A stretch of DNA of 64,000 bases from positions 62,001 through 126,000 of the forward strand of contig JAZAYU010000876.1 of assembly GCA_038501625.1 (NCBI GenBank), in the 5' to 3' direction. The DNA comes from Corbicula japonica (taxonomy: Eukaryota > Mollusca > Bivalvia > Venerida > Cyrenidae). Both the position numbers and the translations under genes were made by a program. Below the pieces are notes generated by a model. That model had not been told where the DNA came from. It did not search any database and saw only the letters and a program-made list of their open reading frames with translations. Positions 1-11,797 of the stretch are shown in pieces; position 1 is the first letter of the stretch; every line of letters starts with the position of its first letter.

Positions 1-196
1 ATCGGGGTTTTGTAAAGGAAGTGTCTGCGGGTCCGGGTCCGGACCTCTAGAGACTTTTGGTCTAGAGGTCCGGACCCGGACCTGGAGACAACCCATATAT
101 AGTTGTCTCGGGGTCCGGGAAAATTATTGTTATAGATATCATGCAGTTTTTGTGATATTTTCTCAAAAATGTTATTATTTATCATCTTATCGAATC
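1..196 (+). repeat. Left arm of a long inverted repeat (hairpin-rich)
   Basis: This arm matches, in reverse complement, two blocks far to the right: 1-130 pairs with 30903-31022 and 130-196 pairs with 29403-29472. It carries a perfect 22-bp stem (30-51 with 61-82, 9-base loop) rich in 'gtccgg', then a smaller stem (85-92 with 102-109) around an AT-rich loop. The outward end reads close to 'ttttgtaaaggaagtgt' on both sides, which is terminal-inverted-repeat geometry. The window begins at or inside the outer end, so no target-site duplication can be read on this side. I do not recognise the family. Confidence 0.85.
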
Positions 197-197
197 T

Positions 198-242
198 GCC
201 GGTCGAGGAGAATATACACGTAGGACTGTCTCCTCGACCGGC
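198..242. repeat. Perfect 14-bp hairpin just inside the left arm
   Basis: Bases 198-211 and 229-242 are exact reverse complements (gccggtcgaggaga and its complement) around a 17-base spacer. It lies just where homology to the right arm stops, so it belongs to the interior or to the left arm only. 243-287 holds nothing recognisable. Confidence 0.75.
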
Positions 243-1754
243 TCCTTTTGTTTTATGTTACTTCCTCAGTTTTCTCAGTTAAACATTGGGATTGCGGCGT
301 TAGCTTAGTCTGTAAAGGTTGATAAGGAATGAAAAAAAAAACATATAAGAACTACCATTAGATAATTTTATGATAACTTTCAAGTTATTTTTAAATGAAA
401 TAAAAAAATAAAAAGTTTTCGCTAATTTTAACTTTTACCGTTGTAAAACATATTTTTTCTCAATACACGTACTTTTTGCCAGCAAAATGTATTTCACAAT
501 TACTCGGGCTGATTTCACACACCCCGACAGGAAGGGACTTTAGGCTGACACATGTCAAAACTTATATTCAAACTTATATCTTCCAAATAACTATAAAATC
601 TTTTTACGAACGTCTGTCACAAAAAGCCTCAACATACAACTGGATTATGAGCGCATTACTCCAAAACTTGAATGAAAATCTTTAATTTCGAGAAAAGGAT
701 GAACACGTGACATACAAATGTGAGTATAACACTTAAACTTTATTTAAGAAACTAAAAATGTGACACATGAATACAAAACAGTTTTGATACCTAAAACGAC
801 TGATTTCCCGGTACTCAGTTCGTAACAAATTGTTAACGAAGATCATTTTTATGGGGATCCTTTTTTCCTAATGTAAGTAACTGCTGTGAGTAATAAGTAA
901 ATTTACGTGTTTTGATTGTATTTTATAGTGCAAAACTTTCATAAAATTTCGGCTTGCAATTGAGCACTTTAATAGTCGTGCGTGGTCCCCGCGACGCATA
1001 TGACAAAATTTTATAAGGTACATACCTCACTTGTTTGGGTTTTTTCATCGCCGTTTGATTTAAATATCCTTCCCCGTGAATACAACTGAAAGTCAACTCG
1101 CTAAACTTAACCTCCCTCATCCATTTTAAAACAGGTGAATGAATATTCAGGGGAAACACATTACAACAAAAAATATATTCCGACATCCATGTTTATTATT
1201 CCACTTAAAAATACGATTCCAATCTAGAATCAACACAGAATAATAAGGACCAAATGATAGAGACATATCTGTTGTATTTTATTGAGTAATAACAAACAAT
1301 AGGCTAATTACCAACCCTGTGAACGGCGGCATCTAACAAATCTGCTGCGACATATTTAACTGCAAACTGAGTAGATCAATTAGTATTGATAGTTTAAACA
1401 AGTTTTAATTGGTAAATAAGCGAGAAATGTCATTTTGAGTATGATAGGGGTCAACAGTCAAAAGTTGCAAAATTTGCCGTATCAAGGTAAAGGTGTGAAA
1501 TCTATGAAATCATTCAACATTTCACCAGTGTCTGTTTTAAGCAATTATGAGCATGCACTGTGATGCTAGTAACAGTTGGTAATTAAAATTTGATACCAAT
1601 CCATTTCCAGAATTACGCTCAAACTTAAGTTTTTATTTATTTAAGTATCGCATTGTCTCACTCATTGACCTAATGGTATGACAAAACAGTTTAGTGATGA
1701 TTCGAACAGTTTCCATTCTGTATTAATGAATCAAAGCATTCAGTTTCTAAAGTG

Positions 1755-1762
1755 TATAAAAG
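1755..1762 (+). promoter_or_regulatory. TATA box-like sequence in repeat unit
   Basis: TATAAAAG with a nearby ccaatg lies about 130 bp upstream of the ATG of the 106-codon frame. The same element and spacing recur in every unit (near 4631, 7504, 10382, 21029 and 23626). This would fit a pol II promoter, but AT-rich sequence yields such matches easily. Confidence 0.35.
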
Positions 1763-1891
1763 CAACTATCCAATGCAACCAACACCTAATTTTTTTGAGA
1801 AAAACACATAGATAGATCTGCATTGTTTTCAAATAAATTTATTTCTCATGGTCAACAAGGAAGATTTTCGTTAATTTGACCGTCATGACAA

Positions 1892-2212
1892 ATGTCGGAC
1901 CACACCGGCCACCTAGACGTCTTTCTAAACAAGACAGAACAGGTGAAGTTGGTCAAGCTAGTTGATCTACATGGTTCTCTTATTCACGAATGGAACCTTA
2001 TTCCACAATTTAAATTTTGTCGGCTGTTAAATTTCGTGCGAAGCCGCTTGAAAAATTGCCGGATTCATCGTGGTGAATTGACTCACTATAAGTCTAGCGA
2101 TTTTTGCAACTTTTGTGTAGAAACCCTCGGTAGCTTTAACAATAAATTGCTTATAAAGTATTGTTCGGATTTTATTTCTGACTTTTTTACATTGTTAACT
2201 TTGAATTGCTGA
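1892..2212 (+). CDS. Hypothetical 106-aa ORF of repeat unit 1
   Basis: The frame starts at an ATG (MSDHTGHLDVF...) and ends at TGA. I see no known domain. It is basic in the middle (FVRSRLKNCRIHRG) and has four cysteines in its C-terminal half. An upstream out-of-frame ATG at 1885 could reduce initiation. The frame is open in all six units of the window, but most differences between copies change the amino acid, so purifying selection is not evident. It may be a real short gene, the first exon of a spliced gene continuing to the 91-codon frame, or a chance frame copied by amplification. Confidence 0.35.
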   Translation: MSDHTGHLDVFLNKTEQVKLVKLVDLHGSLIHEWNLIPQFKFCRLLNFVRSRLKNCRIHRGELTHYKSSDFCNFCVETLGSFNNKLLIKYCSDFISDFFTLLTLNC

Positions 2213-2419
2213 TTTATTTGGTATATATCATTTTGTTGTGAATGGTGAAATTAAAAGATATTTTAGAAAATGTCCAAGTGTGCAGAACTTTTTTTTGCCG
2301 AGTATATATCAATTAATTGGAATATGCTTTTGCCGTACCTAGGCATAGCCTAATTCATATTACTGGCTTGGTTGTAGGTTATTGAAACCCTCAAATGCAC
2401 AAATCTTGAAAACATATTG

Positions 2420-2466
2420 TGACGTTATTAACGTCATGACGTAAATCAACGACGTCATGACGTGAA
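2420..2466 (+). promoter_or_regulatory. Clustered CRE/ATF-type TGACG half-sites
   Basis: Within 47 bp there are several TGACG/CGTCA half-sites, including the palindromes tgacgttattaacgtca and acgtcatgacgt. They lie about 50 bp upstream of the ATG of the 91-codon frame. bZIP proteins of the CREB/ATF group bind TGACGTCA-like sites, so this could be an upstream control element. Copies occur near 5296, 8169, 11046 and 24292; the last has one half-site mutated. The truncated unit at 20265-22162 has lost the cluster by deletion. Confidence 0.5.
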
Positions 2467-2517
2467 TACCTAGCGTCAGATGTTCTTAGCAACGCAAAGC
2501 AAACAGCACAAGAAATA

Positions 2518-2793
2518 ATGGAGAAATTTGTAAGCTGGGTGAGAAAGAAGAAGACAGAGATTGAGACGAGAGTGGAAACGATGATGAACAGGATGAGAAA
2601 AGAGGAGATTCCTGTGGAGGAGATTCCTGTGGAGAGAGAGAACAGATCGGAGGGAACTGGACTGGTACCTGTGGTCGACATTGTTGAGGTGGCGAAGAAA
2701 GAAATTTCGGAAGAAGAAAAAGAAAAAGAAGTTGAATACAATATTCTTCAAGATGATGAAAACTTTTTCATCAATATGTTTAGATTTCATTGA
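2518..2793 (+). CDS. Hypothetical 91-aa charged ORF of repeat unit 1
   Basis: The frame starts at ATG in a reasonable context (gaaataATGg) and ends at TGA. The protein (MEKFVSWVRKKKTEIE...) is strongly charged: basic at the start, then an IPVE-IPVE duplication, then an acidic EEEKEKE stretch, with no transmembrane segment. The stretch is richer in G and purines than its surroundings, as coding sequence might be. It is open in all six units; the changes seen are R to I in unit 4, and loss of two codons plus H to Y in unit 5. The family is unknown. The long antisense frames over it are shadows. Confidence 0.4.
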   Translation: MEKFVSWVRKKKTEIETRVETMMNRMRKEEIPVEEIPVERENRSEGTGLVPVVDIVEVAKKEISEEEKEKEVEYNILQDDENFFINMFRFH

Positions 2794-4767
2794 CTTTCGT
2801 TGTCAGGTTAAATATAGAAGATGGGACATGTATAGTAGGCCAAGGAAAGCGATTTGACACCAACGCTGAAAACGCAGATCGTGAAGAGGAGAGACATTTT
2901 TTATATAAACTTGTTAATTTTCATTGATTATTTCTTTGTACTTTCTTATAATCTCGTGAATATTAAAAACCATCAAACAGAAATTAACATGTTTTTCTTG
3001 CACCATCCTACTAAACCTGGATATTTTATGTTTGGAAGGCTGTAATGGTCAGCTGTATAATCTAGAAGTTAGCAAAGTTAGCAGTGTGATAATGTTTTAA
3101 GACGACTGCAGTGTAAGTGTTAACGAGATGTTGATTTATTTGAGACATTGATTATTTGGGATTGCGGCGTTAGCTTAGTCTGTAAAGGTTGATAAGGAAT
3201 GAAAAAAACAACAACAAAACATATAAGAACTACCATTAGATAATTTTATGATAACTTTCAAGTTATTTTTAAATGAAATAAAAAAATAAAAAGTTTTCGC
3301 TAATTTTAACTTTTACCGTTGTAAAACATATTTTTTCTCAATACACGTACCTTTTGCCAGCAAAATGTATTTCACAATTACTCGGGCTGATTTCACACAC
3401 CCCGACAGGAAGGGACTTTAGGCTGACACATGTCAAAACTTATATTCAAACTTATATCTTCCAAATAACTATAAAATCTTTTTACGAACGTCTGTCACAA
3501 AAAGCCTCAACATACAACTGGATTATGAGCGCATTACTCCAAAACTTGAATGAAAATCTTTAATTTCGAGAAAAGGATGAACACGTGACATACAAATGTG
3601 AGTATAACACTTAAACTTCACTTAAGAAACTAAAAATGTGACACATGAATACAAAACAGTTTTGATACCTAAAACGACTGATTTCCCGGTACTCAGTCCG
3701 TAACAAATTGTTAACGAAGATCATTTTTATGGGGATCCTTTTTTCCTAATGTAAGTAACTGCTGTGAGTAATAAGTAAATTTACGTGTTTTGATTGTATT
3801 TTATAGTGCAAAACTTTCATAAAATTTCGGCTTGCAATTGAGCACTTTAATAGTCGTGCGTGGTCCCCGCGACGCATATGACAAAATTTTATAAGGTACA
3901 TACCTCATTTGTTTGGTTTTTTTTCATCGCCGTTTGATTTAAATATCCTTCCCCCGTGAATACAACTGAAAGTCAATTCGCTAAACTTAACCTCCGTCAT
4001 CCATTTTAAAACAGGTGAATGAATATTCAGGGGAAACACATTACAACAAAAAATATATTCCGACATCCATGTTTATTATTCCACTTAAAAATACGATTCC
4101 AATCTAGAATCAACACAGAATAATAAGGACCAAATGATAGAGACATATCTGTTGTATTTTATTGAGTAATAACAAACAATAGGCTAATTACCAACCCTGT
4201 GAACGGCGGCATTTAACAAATCTGCTGCGACATATTTAACTGCAAACTGAGTAGATCAATTAGTATTGATAGTTTAAACAAGTTTTAATTGGTAAATAAG
4301 CGAGAAATGTCATTTTGAGTATGATAGGGGTCAACAGTCAAAAGTTGCAAAATTAGCTGTATCAAGGTAAAGGTGTGAAATCTATGAAATCATTCAACAT
4401 TTCACCAGTGTCTGTTTTAAGCAATTATGAGCATGCACTGTGATGCTAGTAACAGTTGGTAATTAAAATTTGATACCAATCCATTTCCAGAATTACGCTC
4501 AAACTTAAGTTTTTATTTATTTAAGTATCGCATTCACTCATTGACCTAATGGTATGACAAAACAGTTTAGTGATGATTCGAACAGTTTCCATTCTGTATT
4601 AATGAATCAAAGCATTCAGTTTCTAAAGTGTATAAAAGCAACTATCCAATGCAACCAACACCTAATTTTTTTGAGAAAAACACATAGATAGATATGCATT
4701 GTTTTCAAATAAATTTATTTCTCATGGTCAACAAGGAAGATTTTCGTTAATTTGACCGTCATGACAA

Positions 4768-5088
4768 ATGTCGGACCACACCGGCCACCTAGACGTCTTT
4801 CTAAACAAGACAGAACAGGTGAAGTTGGTCAAGCTAGTTGATCTACATGGTTCTCTTATTCACGAATGGAACCTTATTCCACAATTTAAATTTTGTCGGC
4901 TGTTAAATTTCGTGCGAAGCCGCTTGAAAAATTGCCGGATTCATCGTGGTGAATTGACTCACTATAAGTCTAGCGATTTTTGCAACTTTTGTGTAGAAAC
5001 CCTCGGTAGCTTTAACAATAAATTGCTTATAAAGTATTGTTCGGATTTTATTTCTGACTTTTTTACATTGTTAACTTTGAATTGCTGA
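4768..5088 (+). CDS. 106-aa ORF, unit 2
   Basis: The protein is identical to the unit 1 copy, in the same position relative to the unit start. Function unknown. Confidence 0.35.
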   Translation: MSDHTGHLDVFLNKTEQVKLVKLVDLHGSLIHEWNLIPQFKFCRLLNFVRSRLKNCRIHRGELTHYKSSDFCNFCVETLGSFNNKLLIKYCSDFISDFFTLLTLNC

Positions 5089-5393
5089 TTTATTTGGTAT
5101 ATATCATTTTGTTGTGAATGGTGAAATTAAAAGATATTTTAGAAAATGTCCAAGTGTGCAGAACTTTTTTTTGCCGAGTATATATCAATTAATTGGAATA
5201 TGCTTTTGCCGTACCTAGGCATAGCCTAATTCATATTACTGGCTTGGTTGTAGGTTATTGAAACCCTCAAATGCACAAATCTTGAAAACATATTGTGACG
5301 TTATTAACGTCATGACGTAAATCAACGACGTCATGACGTGAATACCTAGCGTCAGATGTTCTTAGCAACGCAAAGCAAACAGCACAAGAAATA

Positions 5394-5669
5394 ATGGAGA
5401 AATTTGTAAGCTGGGTGAGAAAGAAGAAGACAGAGATTGAGACGAGAGTGGAAACGATGATGAACAGGATGAGAAAAGAGGAGATTCCTGTGGAGGAGAT
5501 TCCTGTGGAGAGAGAGAACAGATCGGAGGGAACTGGACTGGTACCTGTGGTCGACATTGTTGAGGTGGCGAAGAAAGAAATTTCGGAAGAAGAAAAAGAA
5601 AAAGAAGTTGAATACAATATTCTTCAAGATGATGAAAACTTTTTCATCAATATGTTTAGATTTCATTGA
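5394..5669 (+). CDS. 91-aa charged ORF, unit 2
   Basis: The protein is identical to the unit 1 copy and has the TGACG cluster upstream. Function unknown. Confidence 0.4.
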   Translation: MEKFVSWVRKKKTEIETRVETMMNRMRKEEIPVEEIPVERENRSEGTGLVPVVDIVEVAKKEISEEEKEKEVEYNILQDDENFFINMFRFH

Positions 5670-7640
5670 CTTTCGTTGTCAGGTTAAATATAGAAGATGG
5701 GACATGTATAGTAGGCCAAGGAAAGCGATTTGACACCAACGCTGAAAACGCAGATCGTGAAGAGGAGAGACATTTTTTATATAAACTTGTTAATTTTCAT
5801 TGATTATTTCTTTGTACTTTCTTATAATCTCGTGAATATTAAAAACCATCAAACAGAAATTAACATGTTTTTCTTGCACCATCCTACTAAACCTGGATAT
5901 TTTATGTTTGGAAGGCTTTAATGGTCAGCTGTATAATCTAGAAGTTAGCAAAGTTAGCAGTGTGATAATGTTTTAAGACGACTGCAGTGTAAGTGTTAAC
6001 GAGATGTTGATTTATTTGAGATATTGATTATTTGGGATTGCGGCGTTAGCTTAGTCTGTAAAGGTTGATAAGGAATGAAAAAAAAAACAAAACATATAAG
6101 AACTACCATTAGATAATTTTATGATAACTTTCAAGTTATTTTTAAATGAAATAAAAAAATAAAAAGTTTTCGCTAATTTTAACTTTTACCGTTGTAAAAC
6201 ATATTTTTTCTCAATACACGTACCTTTTGCCAGCAAAATGTATTTCACAATTACTCGGGCTGATTTCACACACCCCGACAGGAAGGGACTTTAGGCTGAC
6301 ACATGTCAAAACTTATATTCAAACTTATATCTTCCAAATAACTATAAAATCTTTTTACGAACGTCTGTCACAAAAAGCCTCAACATACATCTGGATTATG
6401 AGCGCATTACTCCAAAACTTGAATGAAAATCTTTAATTTCGAGAAAATGATGAACACGTGACATACAAATGTGAGTATAACACTTAAACTTCACTTAAGA
6501 AACTAAAAATGTGACACATGAATACAAAACAGTTTTGATACCTAAAACGACTGATTTCCCGGTACTCAGTCCGTAACAAATTGTTAACGAAGATCATTTT
6601 TATGGGGATCCTTTTTTCCTAATGTAAGTAACTGCTGTGAGTAATAAGTAAATTTACGTGTTTTGATTGTATTTTATAGTGCAAAACTTTCATAAAATTT
6701 CGGCTTGCAATTGAGCACTTTAATAGTCGTGCGTGGTCCCCGCGACGCATATGACAAAATTTTATAAGGTACATACCTCATTTGTTTGGTTTTTTTTCAT
6801 CGCCGTTTGATTTAAATATCCTTCCCCCGTGAATACAACTGAAAGTCAATTCGCTAAACTTAACCTCCGTCATCCATTTTAAAACAGGTGAATGAAAATT
6901 CAGGGGAAACACATTACAACAAAAAATATATTCCGACATCCATGTTTATTATTCCACTTAAAAATACGATTCCAATCTAGAATCAACACAGAATAATAAG
7001 GACCAAATGATAGAGACATATCTGTTGTATTTTATTGAGTAATAACAAACAATAGGCTAATTACCAACCCTGTGAACGGCGGCATTTAACAAATCTGCTG
7101 CGACATATTTAACTGCAAACTGAGTAGATCAATTAGTATTGATAGTTTAAACAAGTTTTAATTGGTAAATAAGCGAGAAATGTCATTTTGAGTATGATAG
7201 GGGTCAACAGTCAAAAGTTGCAAAATTAGCTGTATCAAGGTAAAGGTGTGAAATCTATGAAATCATTCAACATTTCACCAGTGTCTGTTTTAAGCAATTA
7301 TGAGCATGCACTGTGATGCTAGTAACAGTTGGTAATTAAAATTTGATACCAATCCATTTCCAGAATTACGCTCAAACTTAAGTTTTTATTTATTTAAGTA
7401 TCGCATTCACTCATTGACCTAATGGTATGACAAAACAGTTTAGTGATGATTCGAACAGTTTCCATTCTGTATTAATGAATCAAAGCATTCAGTTTCTAAA
7501 GTGTATAAAAGCAACTATCCAATGCAACCAACACCTAATTTTTTTGAGAAAAACACATAGATAGATATGCATTGTTTTCAAATAAATTTATTTCTCATGG
7601 TCAACAAGGAAGATTTTCGTTAATTTGACCGTCATGACAA

Positions 7641-7961
7641 ATGTCGGACCAAACCGGCCACCTAGACGTCTTTCTAAACAAGACAGAACAGGTGAAGTTG
7701 GTCAAGCTAGTTGATCTACATGGTTCTCTTATTCACGAATGGAACCTTATTCCACAATTTAAATTTTGTCGGCTGTTAAATTTCGTGCGAAGCCGCTTGA
7801 AAAATTGCCGGATTCATCGTGGTGAATTGACTCACTATAAGTCTAGCGATTTTTGCAACTTTTGTGTAGAAACCCTCGGTAGCTTTAACAATAAATTGCT
7901 TATAAAGTATTGTTCGGATTTTATTTCTGACTTTTTTACATTGTTAACTTTGAATTGCTGA
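7641..7961 (+). CDS. 106-aa ORF, unit 3
   Basis: This copy differs from unit 1 by one replacement, H4 to Q. Function unknown. Confidence 0.35.
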   Translation: MSDQTGHLDVFLNKTEQVKLVKLVDLHGSLIHEWNLIPQFKFCRLLNFVRSRLKNCRIHRGELTHYKSSDFCNFCVETLGSFNNKLLIKYCSDFISDFFTLLTLNC

Positions 7962-8266
7962 TTTATTTGGTATATATCATTTTGTTGTGAATGGTGAAAT
8001 TAAAAGATATTTTAGAAAATGTCCAAGTGTGCAGAACTTTTTTTTGCCGAGTATATATCAATTAATTGGAATATGCTTTTGCCGTACCTAGGCATAGCCT
8101 AATTCATATTACTGGTTTGGTTGTAGGTTATTGAAATCCTCAAATGCACAAATCTTGAAAACATATTGTGACGTTATTAACGTCATGACGTAAATCAACG
8201 ACGTCATGACGTGAATACCTAGCGTCAGATGTTCTTAGCAACGCAAAGCAAACAGCACAAGAAATA

Positions 8267-8542
8267 ATGGAGAAATTTGTAAGCTGGGTGAGAAAGAAGA
8301 AGACAGAGATTGAGACGAGAGTGGAAACGATGATGAACAGGATGAGAAAAGAGGAGATTCCTGTGGAGGAGATTCCTGTGGAGAGAGAGAACAGATCGGA
8401 GGGAACTGGACTGGTACCTGTGGTCGACATTGTTGAGGTGGCGAAGAAAGAAATTTCGGAAGAAGAAAAAGAAAAAGAAGTTGAATACAATATTCTTCAA
8501 GATGATGAAAACTTTTTCATCAATATGTTTAGATTTCATTGA
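8267..8542 (+). CDS. 91-aa charged ORF, unit 3
   Basis: The protein is identical to units 1 and 2. Function unknown. Confidence 0.4.
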   Translation: MEKFVSWVRKKKTEIETRVETMMNRMRKEEIPVEEIPVERENRSEGTGLVPVVDIVEVAKKEISEEEKEKEVEYNILQDDENFFINMFRFH

Positions 8543-10518
8543 CTTTCGTTGTCAGGTTAAATATAGAAGATGGGACATGTATAGTAGGCCAAGGAAAGCG
8601 ATTTGACACCAACGCTGAAAACGCAGATCGTGAAGAGGAGAGACATTTTTTATATAAACTTGTTAATTTTCATTGATTATTTCTTTGTATTTTCTTATAA
8701 TCTCGTGAATATTAAAAATCATCAAACAGAAATTAACATGTTTTTCTTGCACCATCCTACTAAACCTGGATATTTTATGTTTGGAAGGCTTTAATGGTCA
8801 GCTGTATAATCTAGAAGTTAGCAAAGTTAGCAGTGTGATAATGTTTTAAGACGACTGCAGTGTAAGTGTTAACGAGATGTTGATTTATTTGAGATATTGA
8901 TTATTTGGGATTGCGGCGTTAGCTTAGTCTGTAAAGGTTGATAAGGAATGAAAAAAAACCAACAAAACATATAAGAACTACCATTAGATAATTTTATGAT
9001 AACTTTCAAGTTATTTTTAAATGAAATAAAAAAATAAAAAGTTTTCGCTAAGTTTAACTTTTACCGTTGTAAAACATATTTTTTCTCAATACACGTACCT
9101 TTTGCCAGCAAAATGTATTTCACAATTACTCGGGCTGATTTCACACACCCCGACAGGAAGGGACTTTAGGCTGACACATGTCAAAACTTATATTCAAACT
9201 TATATCTTCCAAATAACTATAAAATCTTTTTACGAACGTCTGTCACAAAAAGCCTCAACATACATCTGGATTATGAGCGCATTACTCCAAAACTTGAATG
9301 AAAATCTTTAATTTCGAGAAAATGATGAACACGTGACATACAAATGTGAGTATAACACTTAAACTTCACTTAAGAAACTAAAAATGTGACACATGAATAC
9401 AAAACAGTTTTGATACCTAAAACGACTGATTTCCCGGTACTCAGTCCGTAACAAATTGTTAACGAAGATCATTTTTATGGGGATCCTTTTTTCCTAATGT
9501 AAGTAACTGCTGTGAGTAATAAGTAAATTTACGTGTTTTGATTGTATTTTATAGTGCAAAACTTTCATAAAATTTCGGCTTGCAATTGAGCACTTTAATA
9601 GTCGTGCGTGGTCCCCGCGACGCATATGACAAAATTTTATAAGGTACATACCTCATTTGTTTGGTTTTTTTTCATCGCCGTTTGATTTAAATATCCTTCC
9701 CCCGTGAATACAACTGAAAGTCAATTCGCTAAACTTAACCTCCGTCATCCATTTTAAAACAGGTGAATGAAAATTCAGGGGAAACACATTACAACAAAAA
9801 ATATATTCCGACATCCATGTTTATTATTCCACTTAAAAATACGATTCCAATCTAGAATCAACACAGAATAATAAGGACCAAATGATAGAAACATATCTGT
9901 TGTATTTTATTGAGTATTAACAAACAATAGGCTAATTACCAACTGTGAACGGCGGCATCTAACAAATCTGCTGCGACATATTTAACTGCAAACTGAGTAG
10001 ATCAATTAGTATTGATAGTTTAAACAAGTTTTAATTGGTAAATAAGCGAGAAATGTCATTTTGAGTATGATATGGGTCAACAGTCAAAAGTTGCAAAATT
10101 TGCCGTATCAAGGTAAAGGTGTGAACTCTATGAAATCATTCAACATTTCACCAGTGTCTGTTTTAAGCAATTATGAGCATGCACTGTGATGCTAGTAACA
10201 GTTGGTAATTAAAATTTGATACCAATCCATTTCCAGAATTACGCTTAAACTTAAGTTTTTATTTATTTAAGTGTCGCATTGTCTCACTCATTGACCTAAT
10301 GGTATGACAAAACAGTTTAGTGATGATTCGAACAGTTTCCATTCTGTATTAATGAATCAAAGCATTCAGTTTCTAAAGTGTATAAAAGCAACTATCCAAT
10401 GCAACCAACACCTAATTTTTTTGAGAAAAACACATAGATAGATCTGCATTGTTTTCAAATAAATTTATTTCTCATGGTCAACAAGGAAGATTTTCGTTAA
10501 TTTGACCGTCATGACAAA

Positions 10519-10839
10519 ATGTCGGACCACACCGGCCACCTAGACGTCTTTCTAAACAAGACAGAACAGGTGAAGTTGGTCAAGCTAGTTGATCTACATG
10601 GTTCTCTTATTCACGAATGGAACCTTATTCCACAATTTAAATTTTGTCGGCTGTTAAATTTCGTGCGAAGCCGCTTGAAAAATTGCCGGATTCATCGTGG
10701 TGAATTGACTCACTATAAGTCTAGCGATTTTCGCAACTTTTGTGTAGTAACCCTCGGTAGCTTGAACAATAAATTGCTTATAAAGTATTGTTCGGATGTT
10801 ATTTCTGACTTTTTAACATTGTTAACTTTGAATTGCTGA
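10519..10839 (+). CDS. 106-aa ORF, unit 4 (most diverged copy)
   Basis: Five replacements fall in the C-terminal third (C to R, E to V, F to L, F to V, F to L). Two of them (E to V, F to L in LGSLNN) are shared with the truncated unit at 20265. This suggests exchange between the two arrays. Confidence 0.35.
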   Translation: MSDHTGHLDVFLNKTEQVKLVKLVDLHGSLIHEWNLIPQFKFCRLLNFVRSRLKNCRIHRGELTHYKSSDFRNFCVVTLGSLNNKLLIKYCSDVISDFLTLLTLNC

Positions 10840-11143
10840 TTTATTTGGTATATATCATTTTGTTGTGAATGGTGAAATTAAAAGATATTTTAGAAAATGT
10901 CCAAGTGTGCAGAACTTTTTTTGCCGAGTATATATCAATTAATTGGAATATGCTTTTGCCGTACCTAGGCATAGCCTAATTCATATTACTGGCTTGGTTG
11001 TAGGTTATTGAAATCCTCAAATGCACAAATCTTGAAAACATATTGTGACGTTATTAACGTCATGACGTAAATCATCGACGTCATGACGTGAATACCTAGC
11101 GTCAGATGTTCTTAGCAACGCAAAGCAAACAGCACAAGAAATA

Positions 11144-11419
11144 ATGGAGAAATTTGTAAGCTGGGTGAGAAAGAAGAAGACAGAGATTGAGACGAGAGTG
11201 GAAACGATGATGAACAGGATGAGAAAAGAGGAGATTCCTGTGGAGGAGATTCCTGTGGAGAGAGAGAACATATCGGAGGGAACTGGACTGGTACCTGTGG
11301 TCGACATTGTTGAGGTGGCGAAGAAAGAAATTTCGGAAGAAGAAAAAGAAAAAGAAGTTGAATACAATATTCTTCAAGATGATGAAAACTTTTTCATCAA
11401 TATGTTTAGATTTCATTGA
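11144..11419 (+). CDS. 91-aa charged ORF, unit 4
   Basis: One replacement relative to unit 1 (R to I in the ENISEG stretch). Function unknown. Confidence 0.4.
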   Translation: MEKFVSWVRKKKTEIETRVETMMNRMRKEEIPVEEIPVERENISEGTGLVPVVDIVEVAKKEISEEEKEKEVEYNILQDDENFFINMFRFH

Positions 11420-11797
11420 CTTTCGTTGTCAGGTTAAATATAGAAGATGGGACATGTATAGTAGGCCAAGGAAAGCGATTTGACACCAACGCTGAAAACG
11501 CAGATCGTGAAGAGGAGAGACATTTTTTATATAAACTTGTTAATTTTCATTGATTATTTCTTTGTACTTTCTTATAATCTCGTGAATATTAAAAACCATC
11601 AAACAGAAATTAACATGTTTTTCTTGCACCATCCTACTAAACCTGGATATTTTATGTTTGGAAGGCTGTAATGGTCAGCTGTATAATCTAGAAGTTAGCA
11701 AAGTTAGCAGTGTGATAATGTTTTAAGACGACTGCAGTGTAAGTGTTAACGAGATGTCGATTTATTTGAGACATTCGTGTCCGGGACTGCAAAAATG

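Larger units (their letters stand above)
288..11775 (+). repeat. Tandem array 1: four units of a ~2.87-kb repeat
   Basis: Units begin at 'gggattgcggcgttagctta' at 288, 3158, 6034 and 8907. The last unit ends at 11775 with 'gagacatt'. Spacing is 2870-2876 bp and the copies differ by scattered single-base changes and small indels only. Each unit carries, in order, a TATA-like promoter, a 106-codon frame, a cluster of TGACG half-sites and a 91-codon frame, all on the plus strand. Internal units are joined by 'gattattt', which is missing at the outer edge of the array. It is not a family I know, and could be a satellite, a tandemly amplified gene or a tandem non-autonomous element. Confidence 0.95.

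Noticed and set aside
476..685. 69-codon frame present in five units (MPAKCISQ...)
   Set aside because: It starts at TTG, lies in AT-rich sequence and has no promoter or domain. Its conservation is explained by unit amplification.
2391..2790. 116- and 104-codon antisense frames over the charged ORF in every unit
   Set aside because: They mirror the purine-rich plus-strand frame (serine- and phenylalanine-rich translations) and run through the TGACG cluster. They are shadows.
2854..3045. 63-codon frame in every unit (MTPTLKT...)
   Set aside because: It starts at TTG, has no family resemblance, and follows the better candidate frame out of context.
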